64,000 nucleotides of DNA from Phlebiopsis flavidoalba (lineage: Eukaryota; Basidiomycota; Agaricomycetes; Polyporales; Phanerochaetaceae): NCBI GenBank assembly GCA_035772785.1, contig JAOCPU010000001.1:2914001-2978000 (forward strand), in the 5' to 3' direction. Under the pieces are notes generated by a model, which was not told where the DNA came from, did no database searches, and saw only the letters and a list, made by a program, of their open reading frames with translations. Every line of letters starts with the position of its first letter. The stretch's first letter is position 1. Made by a program: the position numbers and the translations under genes. Positions 48,201 through 57,027 of this stretch are shown here, piece after piece.

Positions 48201-49190
48201 TCTTCCTGCGTTCTTCTGGAACATATTGATCAATCTATCGACAAGCCGTTTGATTCATGCCCGCCTCGAGTGCAAGCTCGGCAAGCTCAAACTCGTCTCG
48301 ATTCTGGAATGGCTTCCATGGTTCATTTAGATAAGTGAGAAGCTGCTCGCGACTCAGACCTGCAGGACAGATTTGCTGATAGTCGTCAAAATGGTAATGG
48401 TATAATGCGCGTGATAATGCCAGAGCTGGGTGCGAAAACGACTTTGAAGTCATCTATTTGGGGTAGCGACGTGTCTGGGGCAGTTACCGTGGTAGGAGAG
48501 TTGTGAACCTGAGTATCTGACAGATCTCAGACCGCGAAGCGGTTGCGACAAGTGGTAGCGGCTGCAGTGCCGAGCCCTTCGTTCGATGTCGTCACAGCGT
48601 CCGGCGCAACAGACTCCTCAACGTCCAGCTCCTGGGGAAACCCCTCGTGATCCTGAGCTGGTGTTGCTATTTAAACAGTTTTGCGTGAGTGGAGGGCCTA
48701 AATATTACTGAGCATGTTCAAACTTACATATAGCAGGTGGAATCGTGGCGGAACTTGACCGCAGAGAGCTTTCGCGCGGCCGTACATTTGCGCGTATATT
48801 GGAGAGTACTACTGGCACTGTGCGCATGGACAATGAGTATACCAAAGTCCCATAGCCAATCAAACGTGCTGCGTACATGGACTGTGGTTGATGAGCCTGC
48901 TTCCGGTCTTTCGGCGTGAGCTTGGCTTCTGCCGGTACCTGCAGGCATCACAATGGTTAGTCAGACACACTGCGCTGCGGTACTACTTGATTACGGTGTG
49001 GTGAAAACGTACCGTGAGCTGTTCGCTGTATGGCTTGCAGTCCTCTAATCTCATCTGCCACCCTCTGCTCGCGCTCCACATTCGATCTTGCCTTGTTACA
49101 GGATTTAATGTGGTTTCGTATCCCGCGAGCGTCCTTCCGGATCCCACAGTGCGGACAGATCCGCATACTGGGATTGTTGTTGACGTCCAT
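45237..49190 (-). mobile_element. Plavaka-type DNA transposon, transposase gene
   Basis: Transposase of the Plavaka family, a CACTA-related group of basidiomycete DNA transposons. The start MDVNNNPSMR (49190) leads to a C2HC zinc finger, C-X2-C-X11-H-X3-C (about 49160-49105). After several introns come SLWDWIVDLVKDPRYWHRTF and PNAFINIMEHDGVGFVHDPY (48030-47870). The core LYADKTKLSSFGTQKGYP and GPGGGRVVGLLPVV follow (47765-47625), then ELEAGHKSLDLPILRMPIWH (about 47575-47515). Farther on are HKALSFDKL (about 47015), KPNESMHGFYVGYISGF (about 46305), FLRCNPKFHGQERYDGV (about 45690-45640) and IPLRSIVRGALLYKDPYRVND (split by a frame change, 45390-45330). The span is AT-rich compared with its surroundings. 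Frame changes (for example near 46995 and 45715) suggest sequencing error or inactivation. Terminal repeats were not found, so element borders are unknown. Confidence 0.85.
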
Positions 49191-49489
49191 GTGCCAGTGA
49201 TGTATTTGGTTGGATCTATTACAGAAGATGTTGTTAAATTGCGAAAGACGGAGGAGGTGGTAGACCGACAGAGATGCTGACCTAAATTGAGACACAGGCC
49301 TAGGATGACCTTTGAGCTTGATGCGCGTAACACTAGAAGACTTGAGGCTAATCTCCCACTAGATCGTCCATGCCTTTTCAACTCCGCCGTGATGGCTCGC
49401 GTGGTTCCGGCGCTTAGATTACTTTGTGAACGACGCGGCCCAGGGCAGCCGCAAGGATGATATACCCAGCCCAAAACCACCTAAAAAAA

Positions 49490-49720
49490 AACCCTAAACA
49501 TTAAACCCAAAACACTAATCCCTAAGCCTTAAACACCCTAAACCCCTAAAAGAGACCCTAACAAAAACCATTAAAAAAAACCCTAAACCACTAAAAAAAC
49601 CCTAAACTACTAAAAAAAACCCTAAACCACGAAAAGAAACCCTAAACCACTAAAAGCAACCCTAAGCCACTAAAAGAAACCCTAAACGCACTAAAAAGAC
49701 CCCTAAACCATTAAAACCCG
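49490..49720. repeat. Telomere-like CCCTAAA minisatellite
   Basis: About eleven imperfect units of roughly 18-20 bp with consensus AAACCCTAAACCACTAAAA. Each holds CCCTAAA, related to the fungal telomere repeat CCCTAA. It is flanked by unique sequence and genes on both sides, so it is interstitial and not a chromosome end. It begins just upstream of the Plavaka gene start. Confidence 0.75.
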
Positions 49721-49777
49721 CAGTAGTAAGCCCTTTAGCGGCGCGCTCACGCGCCCCGCGGGAGAAAAAAAAAAAAT

Positions 49778-49860
49778 GCATTACCGCGAGTCGAACCAAC
49801 AACCTAAGTCCTCACCGAGAGCCGCGCATAGCCGATAGACTACAGCACTGCTGAAGTGTA
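49778..49860 (-). ncRNA. tRNA-like remnant (possible tRNA pseudogene or SINE head)
   Basis: The minus strand carries a box A-like TAGTCTATCGG and a box B-like GGTTCGACTC, spaced about as in a tRNA with a long variable region or intron, followed by a T12 run that could end Pol III transcription. The T-arm stem does not pair well and no convincing acceptor stem was found, so it is not called as a functional tRNA. Confidence 0.3.
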
Positions 49861-50099
49861 ACTGGTTTGATGGAATATACGTCCTTCAATTTGAGGCCTG
49901 TGAGCCTACCGCGCGGCTTTCCATCAGCGCGGAGTCCAAAAGGCATGGACGATGTGGTGGGACATTAGCCTCAAGTCACTAGAAGACTGCGGTACAGTGA
50001 GTCCACGTCTTGCTAGTTAAAATCACACGAAATGTACCCTAGCGTGTGAAATGGCGACTCCAGAAGCGTGGAAGGACCGGGCAGGGCAAACGGTGCAGA
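49861..50099. other. No gene
   Basis: Nothing recognisable. Confidence 0.5.
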
Positions 50100-50290
50100 C
50101 CGCTCTCACCAGACCTCACCAGACGTGAGTCCGCTCTCACCAGACCTTATCAGACAGAGGCTGGCTTGATAAGGTGCTGATGAGATTAGATATTGCTGCT
50201 AGGGGCGTCTCAAGTCGCGATATGATCTGACGAACACTTATCAGACGGCGCTCAGCCCGTCCCAAGATTGGCGCTTATAAGGCGTTAAGC
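50100..50290. repeat. Second cluster of TTATCAGAC / CTTATAAG motifs
   Basis: Contains CTCACCAGACCT repeats, CCTTATCAGACAG, ACTTATCAGACG and a palindromic GCGCTTATAAGGCG. It shares motifs with 40440-40620. Confidence 0.45.
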
Positions 50291-50329
50291 CTTTTTGCGA
50301 CACAATGCAGACCAATGGTTAAATGGGAA

Positions 50330-51554
50330 ACGTACCCTGTCCTCGTACAGTCCTCGTCGCAGCATACGATCTGCCGGGTGATATTTGCCGCCCAACCTTG
50401 TGGGCGCAGAGTACGCGTTCTCTCTGGTCCGCGACTCCAGAGCTGTGTACATTGCTCGACACGTCACATCCTCCCTCGTGGACACCTCCCGCCGCAAAAT
50501 CTCATACATGAAAATCACCTGCGTCCCGTATATCCGAGCCACGTACCCTGGGCTCATCATGCGCATTACGGCCCTTGCTCTCAGGCTCTCAGCCACTCCG
50601 AGAATTTTCGTAGAGAGGTTCGGATCCAAGCAAAATGTCCAGTCGCTCTTCCCCAGCCTGCCACGTACGCTTCCGTCGAGCAGCTTCCCCATTCGCCATC
50701 TCGAGTTCAAGGCTTGCAGATTCGAAAATCATGCTACAACTACTGCGCCTCATCGCACCGCTTCCGCAGCTGGAGCGACTGGAGTGCACTTCGTCTCGTG
50801 GAACGATGACGAGCGACCGCGAAGCGCTCGCTAGTCCTCAGCAGCTCGTCTATCCCATCGTTTGCATGAGCCATCCCAAAGGCAATATTTTGCCGTGGCT
50901 ACCCCCCTCTCATCGGACATCGGGCCCGTCCCACAACGCGACGAAAATCATCGAGAGCTATCTGAATCTCTTGAATTAGCAGACTCTGACTATGACGCAC
51001 TAACCACAATAGATCAGGGCTTCTGACTTCGGACCTTTCAAGACTTTTGCAGTGCGATGCCTAGAGCGCCATCAATGCTGTTCCAGAGACGGGAGTCATT
51101 ATGCCTTATGGTGCGCATGGGTGGGGGTTATGTCTTTTGTCTGCTCCCTATACGTGCGTCCTGATTGCTACAACCGCTAGTGGAGCCTTATCGGTTATCG
51201 TGCTAGGCCCCTCCGGGGCGGATGCTACCATTAAGATGTTCATCGATATTCACTACACTGCAAGACATAGCACCAAGAATGATTGGGGTGAATGTCCCAC
51301 AAGCGACGGCAAACCCCGTTGACATCCGCCACCTTCGGTTCACCTGCGCTCACGAAGATGCGGGGGCCGACTCAGAACTCGAAATCTCATTGACTGGAAG
51401 CAATTCTGCAGCAATTGCGCCGTTTTCGCTCACTCCAAACCTGCCGAATTCCTGCTCCGGGACAAGGATGTTATACGAAACGCCTGATGGAATAAACACG
51501 GGTCCAACTTCGACCATAGAAGGTCTGACGTCCGTTCGGACCGTCGAGGAGTGA
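50330..51554 (+). CDS. Diverged F-box family relative F (no F-box visible)
   Basis: A frame from about 50385 reads as protein: SLVRDSRAVYIARHV, ITCVPYIRATYPGLIMRITA, LFPSLPRTLPSSSFPIRHLE and FKACRFENHA (to about 50740). In another frame LLRLIAPLPQLERLECTSSRG follows (to about 50800). The pair PSLPRTLP...F and LLRLIAPLPQLERLEC matches the middle of copies C and D (DLPRTLP, LLRLFASLPQ, LENLTC). A later part (51222-51554) has ELEISLTGSNSAAIAPFSLTP. No F-box core or WLHR motif was found upstream, so this is either an N-terminally truncated copy or a more distant relative. Function unknown. Confidence 0.4.
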
Positions 51555-51559
51555 TCGAA

Positions 51560-52300
51560 GTTACACAGCGCAGCAGATCTGACTCGCTTAGCGCTGAAAA
51601 CGCTAAAAGCTAGCTGGCTTTTTGTGGTTCTCAACATTCCTCCACATTCTAAACGGACAACACTGTTCGAATTTGCTCTAGTCATGAGCCTTTAGTCTCA
51701 TATTCGCATAAGTACATGTACGGGTCCCTCCGTTTTCTGATTGACCAGGTTAAATCCAATTCGTTCAACAGTTGTTAACATTCCGCCATAATTCGTGCGA
51801 ACCGTCGTTTAACGCACGATGTGACAACCGCGGTCTTGGTAGCATATTCAATCGAATCACTCAGTAACGTTAACAAAACCTCCAACATGAAGCCAGAAGG
51901 GAATGCGGAAGTCTCGAGAACGGACTTGGGTGTGAAAATGAGGACGAAAAGGTTGGAAGCACAGTGGGGAGCAAGTGGGGAGTTGCGGCGGGAGAAAAGA
52001 GGGCGAGAAATGGGATGCCCGTTCCTAGTAGGCTAGTTGGGGGGGGAATACTGATGTTGTATCTTGATTTCCGAGACGACGGTCATGACGGATAGCGGGG
52101 TACGACTATAAGACAGTGTCCCGGATGACAATTCCGATGCCAAATACAACTGATTCGCTGGGCTGTGTCCGGACACAATCGCTCCCTAGCCTCGAACTTG
52201 TGAGCTGATGCCCTGTCGAGCATAACTCTTTGAGTTTAGGATATAGGTCTGGATAGAGATAGATCGAGATCAGCCCAGCGTATCGTATGTCAAAGATTGT
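51560..52300. other. No gene recognised
   Basis: A 71-codon plus frame (51821-52036) is Lys/Arg/Glu-rich at its end and unrecognised. It is probably intergenic between F and G. Confidence 0.4.
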
Positions 52301-52305
52301 GCACC

Positions 52306-53790
52306 TTACCACGAGAGGTTATCACTGCTTCGTAGAGTCTCTCTCCCGTCAGTTATGAATCTCTTGAAGAACGTATTGAAAGGTATCCAGTCGGCATTGA
52401 GGCCATCGAATTCACGAGTAAAAAGCTTTCCGGCCAAAGGACCCTCGTCGAAGGCGGTACCGATAAAGCGTCTCAAATCGCTATACATTTTTTCGTTGTT
52501 GTCATGGGAGGTGGGGCGAAAGACGTCGCGCTTGAATTCGATGTAGCAAGTCTGAAGCGCTTTTCGAAGCGGCATAAGAGCTCTGCAAATGTATTCCAGT
52601 TGACTTGATCGAGCTCTGTGCATCAACTTCTACACGGGAGATTGTAAGATGATCGATTTGTACGAGGGTCGGTACGTCCCTTGTTTTCCATTCATTTGAG
52701 AGTTATATGGCGCTGCGTAATGAATGCTGATAGCGCAGGAACGTGTCAAGATGTCCACTAATTTGACGGTGGTCAGAACATTCGCTTGAGTTTATATCAG
52801 ATCAAGTTCCACACACCGTGATGTCTTCCTGTTCTTGAAGAGCACTCCGGACGATTTGCATCAAGGTAAAAAACCTAAGCTGCGGGTTCCGATAAGAACC
52901 CAAATCCAGAAGCCTGTATAAGCAGTACTAAAGAGTAGTAACCTCGGATTTCTTGAGAATCAGGTGGGGGCCTGTAGTTCTGTTTACTTCTCTTGTTCGG
53001 TGGGGCCGCTTGCTGGCCAGGACAAGCAGCCACCATTGCCAGTAGGATTCATCGCCGAACTCGCTTCTCTCGACGTAAACGGACTCTATATGCTCGCTGA
53101 AAGACGATGCGGGTAAAGGTGTAGTATATGTGTACACACTTCACATTCTTGGCACGTCAAGGACGTAACGGTGTGGAAGTGACGCCAGAAGGCATAGCAA
53201 GGCGGTAGAGCTTATGAAATGTGTGTCATGGAGACGGAGAGTGCTAATGGGGAGGTCGACTCTTGGCAGTGTTCGATGGCAGGTCGGGGTAGATTGGTCG
53301 ATACACCCGGCCGCTCTGACTCTGCTGACCACCATCTCGACGTGGGGTGATCCTAGAGACACGCGAGAGATAGGGAGCAAGAGTACAGTATGCGCGATGA
53401 AGCCAGGGAGCCTCTCTATGGGACCTCAAGAGGAAGGTCACTGTCGTTGATGAGCTCTTGTATTGGCACCCAGGAAGGAAGCCTAGGCAATCCGTCGAAC
53501 AGAGCACGCAGACTCTGAAGGCGTTCAGCCGAGCATATCCGCAATTTGTTCTCATCGGTAGGAGCGACAGACGTGGCGGCCCATCGATAGCAGACGGAGC
53601 AAATCTCCTCAAAGATACACCTAGAGCTCAACGCCTGACGTTTTTTCGATCCCAGCCAAATCCGCGTACGGCGCTTGAGCATACTAACAAGATTATCTTG
53701 TCGATTAGCTCGTTTGGTATTCGGTGTGGTGCGGCAGGTCATTTCTGACATTCTGGGAGCAGTAGCTTGTCGGAGAGAGAGACATGTTTC
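52306..53790 (-). CDS. F-box protein, paralogue G (inverted orientation)
   Basis: Reading on the minus strand, the F-box core HRIPNELIDKIILLV is at about 53725-53680, followed after a frame change by a Trp-containing segment and AERLQSLRALFDGLPRLPSW (about 53530-53470). The family motif REAPWLHRAYCTLAPYLSR is at about 53425-53370, then LPISTLRLHDTHFISSTALL (about 53255-53195) and LLASLPH. The C-terminal exon (52626-52306) has RRFIGTAFDEGPLAGKLFTRE and WIPFNTFFKRFITDGRETL, the same AFD.G.L..K / WI.F..F layout as copies B, C and E. It has no tail exon. Frame changes and a stop after the F-box are present. It is in opposite orientation to A-F, so it reached its place by more than simple tandem duplication. 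Confidence 0.6.
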
Positions 53791-55160
53791 GTGAGCTGAA
53801 TGCAAATGGTTGGCGTTGAGTACTATCGAAGTGGTACGTCAGCAGCTTTTGCCCTCAGCGCTGGGAAATTTGAACAAGCGCTTAGAATTCCTGCAATTAC
53901 GTAAGCATTTTCTCAGCATAATATCGCGCGCGGATGCCGGATACTTGCCGGATACCCGCGACCTTCATGTCTATCTTGACTTTCGAAAGCTGTCTATCCG
54001 TCTGTGAGTCTTCGACGGGATGGGGCCGCTGGAATAGCAAGATCGAATAGGAGACAGCCATTATGCTTCCAGGTTTAACACACGACTATAGCGTGCTATG
54101 ATGGAAATCCCGGCCGACGCCCTTTCCCCTTCCCACCGGGGCCTGTCGGTTTTTTTCCAGTGCCCCATGGCAATTGGAAACGGACAGCTCTTCCTTCACG
54201 GCGGCGCACGGGACGCGTGGCTCGGAGGTGTGTACCTGATTTCTTCACACACCGCCTCGCCGAACGAGATGCACGGGACGAAGCTTATTGACGTTACCTG
54301 TGAAGGCAAGTCCAGAGTTTGGAAAATGCGCTCGCTTACGCATTAGCGCTTATGTCTCGCGACACCGAGGCCGTGGGTAGTACCTAGTTTTCTCTCGCAT
54401 ACCGCTGCTATGGGTCTTTCCCAAATGCTGGCCTCGGATTGTGTTGCGAATTACATACATACGCACTAAGCGGAAGCAAGCGTGCGACACGGGTCGTCTG
54501 GTTTACGGGCCCCGAAGCAAAGGGCTGGCTTCATTCCTGCATTAGGGAGTTTAGGCTCCACATAGGCCAGGCTCGCTAGTACGCATGCAACAGTGCGAAT
54601 AACAGCAGTATGCCAAGACTTCAAGAGCACTTCGTGTAACACGGATTTCCTTAACCCCTTTCTTGCTGTTCGGCGGCGCGTGTTTCTAATGTCCAAAAAG
54701 CGCTCATTACGGCACAAACGCGCATACACGGCACATCAGATCATTGCCTTTCCCAGCACTTGCCGTCTCATCGACCCACAATTGGTGTCGAATGGGCGAT
54801 TACTATCATGCTCAACCACGGAACCCTCCCGCCAGTCCCTTTTGCCGGGAAGTGACCCCCCTCGGTGCCGCCTCCCCCACGCTCGGAGACAGCTCCAAAC
54901 CCACACTCCTGTGACCCAGACAAGGATATCTGTCACCATTGGCAAACAGCAGGCATCACCAAGATGTAAATTGATGGCCTGTCAAATAATATCCGAGGCG
55001 GTGGTATGGGTCGCACAGTAATCCGGTGCCGCCTGTGGTACCAAGATGCAATATTCATTTATACAATGCTCAGGCAATTGATCATACGCGACACTCTACG
55101 CGTCCGTAAGGTACACCTTTGATTTACAATTGCCCCCAAGCTTTTGACGTCCGATTTATC
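53791..55160. other. Interval between F-box G and the peroxidase
   Basis: Short plus frames at 53810-54007 (ALGNLNKRLEFLQLRKHFLS) and 54098-54346 (LSVFFQCPMAIGNGQLFLHG) could be exons of an unrecognised gene. The remainder has no signal. The last few hundred bases should hold the peroxidase promoter. Confidence 0.35.
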
Positions 55161-55168
55161 AAGTCAGG

Positions 55169-55177
55169 TATAAAAAG
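55169..55177 (+). promoter_or_regulatory. TATA box of the peroxidase gene
   Basis: TATAAAAAG lies 119 bp before the start codon, a usual distance for highly expressed secreted peroxidase genes. The following stretch is pyrimidine-rich (CTCGCTCCTCCTTCCTCTCC), as is common around fungal transcription starts. Confidence 0.7.
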
Positions 55178-55287
55178 GAGGCGGACTGCTGTTGAGCCCT
55201 CCAGGACATCGAGTCTTCTCTACTCGCAGCTCTCCTCAGGACATTCGAGTTTCCTTCTCGCTCCTCCTTCCTCTCCATCGACATACA

Positions 55288-56845
55288 ATGGCTTTCGCAA
55301 ACCCCCTCCTTGCACTGACTGCACTCGCCGCGGTCGTCACCGCCGCACCGGCCGCCGAGTCTGCTGTCTGTCCTGACGGCACCCGAGTGACCAACGAGGC
55401 CCTGCTGTGCCTTCATCCCTGTATGTTAACCTCGACCAAAGATTTGCTGAATGCTGAACGTTTTGTAGCTCGCACAGGACCTCCAAGACAATCTCTTCTT
55501 GGGCGACTGTGGTGAAGATGGTATGCTGCCCTTTCCCGCCGTTCAATGAGCTCAAACTGATTTTGGCTACTAGCTCACGAAGTCATTCGTTTGACCTTCC
55601 GTACGTACATCTACTTCTGTGTCAGTACTTACGCTTACTTCCACCACTATCCAGATGACGCCATTGCGATTTCTCTCCGAAGCCAAATGGGTCCCAAGGC
55701 ACGTGCGTTTTATCCCTCTTGAAAGTGTCGTTTTTGTTTCTGACTTCTTTTGCTTTAGCGGCGGAGGAGCTGACGGCTCCATGCTCCTCCACCCGACTGT
55801 TGAGCCCCTCTTTTGTGGCCAACAACGGCATTTCTGATAGTGTCAAACAACCTCATCCACTTTCATGCAAATTCACGACAAGATCAGTGCTGGTGACCTC
55901 GTTCAGTTCGCCGGTGCCGTTCGCTCTCACCAAAACTGCCCAGTAAGCAGCATTGTACGCGGGTTCTCATTCAACTCTGACATCGCTTGGTGCCTAGGGT
56001 GCTCCCCAGCTCGAGTTCTTGGCGGGCCGCCCCAACAAGACCATCGCTGCTGTCGAGGGCTTGATTCCGGAGCCTCAGGACGACGTCAGCAAGATCCTTG
56101 CCCGTTTCGAGGACGCTGGAGGATTCACTCCTTTCGAGGTCGTCTCCCCTCCTTGCCTCGCACTCCATCGCTCGTGCGGACAGGTCGATGAAACTATCGA
56201 CGCCTCTCCCTTCGACTCGGTAACACATACGTCTTCACCATCACCTGAAATCTTACTGATCATGATGTCTTAGACGCCGTTCACTTTTGACACTCAAGTC
56301 TTCCTTGAAGTCCTTCTCAAAGGTACCGGCTTCCCCGGTACCACCAACAACACCGGCGACGGTCGCCTCCCCCCTCTTTGTAGGAAGCCGGTACCGACAC
56401 CGGCGAGATGCGTCTCCAGTCCGACTTCGCACTTGCTCGCGACGAGCGCACTGCCTGCGCTTGGCAGGGCTTCGTTAACCAGCAGGAGTTCATGGCTGCG
56501 TCATTCAAGGCAGCAATGGCGAAGCTCGCTATCCTCGGCCACAACCGCAACAGTCTGATTGACTGCTCTGATGTCGTGCCCAAGCCCCAAGCCCGCTGTC
56601 AACAAGCCCGCAACCTTCCCCGCGCCTACCAGCGCCAAGGACCTCGAGCTTACTTGCAAGGCTCTCAGGTTCCCGAACCTCCCCACTACCGGTATGGAGT
56701 TCTTTTACAGACTATTTCGTATCTAATAGCTAACGTGACATTCTTTCTAGCCGGAACCCAGCAGGCGCTCATCCCCCACTGCTCTGACGGCGGCATGTCT
56801 TGCCCCGGCGTCGACTTCGAGGGCCCGGCCATGGATTCCTCTTAA
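55288..56845 (+). CDS. mnp: Secreted manganese peroxidase (class II haem peroxidase), eight exons
   Basis: Extracellular haem peroxidase that oxidises Mn(II) for lignin attack. Exons: about 55288-55420, 55469-55520, 55574-55600, 55655-55703, 55759-55942, 55998-56219, 56274-56691 and 56751-56845. A hydrophobic signal peptide ends near [26 protein letters not shown] spans exons 2-4 and holds the distal Arg and His plus the two Glu of the Mn site. [10 protein letters not shown] marks the calcium region, and ASHSIARAD (about 56155-56179) holds the proximal His and the third Mn ligand Asp. EVVS replaces the Trp of versatile and lignin peroxidases. The C-terminus is short, as in the short MnP subfamily. 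Single-base indels break the frame at about 55402, 55811, 55846, 55862, 56147, 56181 and 56586, plus the exon 4/5 junction. Most are extra bases in short runs, so I favour sequencing error over a dead gene. Confidence 0.85.
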
Positions 56846-57027
56846 AGTGTTATATCAAGGGTACACAGGTTACATACTATTCAATCTGTCTCTCGTATCG
56901 TATATGGGTATTTTTGCTATCATTACACGTCACTTTGTCCGCTACATACTACACAAATATCAGTCTCATCTCACAGAATGCTTCAATACGGGTGACATAC
57001 CAGCTACATCAAGTCAAGTATAGTGTT

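Noticed and set aside
49490..49720. True telomere end
   Set aside because: Units are imperfect and 18-20 bp, and genes continue on both sides.
49778..49860. Functional tRNA gene
   Set aside because: Box A and box B resemble Pol III promoters, but the T-arm and acceptor stem do not pair, so only a remnant is listed.
52098..52312. Separate small minus-strand gene downstream of F-box G
   Set aside because: It directly follows the C-terminal exon of G, has no motif, and is more likely the 3' end or untranslated region of that gene.
55288..56845. Versatile or lignin peroxidase
   Set aside because: The residue before the LLASHS-type segment is Ser where those enzymes have the surface Trp, and all three Mn ligands are present. 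Manganese peroxidase fits better.
55288..56845. Calling the first peroxidase a pseudogene because of its frame breaks
   Set aside because: All eight exons, splice borders and active-site residues are present, and the breaks are single bases in short runs as in every other gene here. Sequencing error is the simpler explanation.
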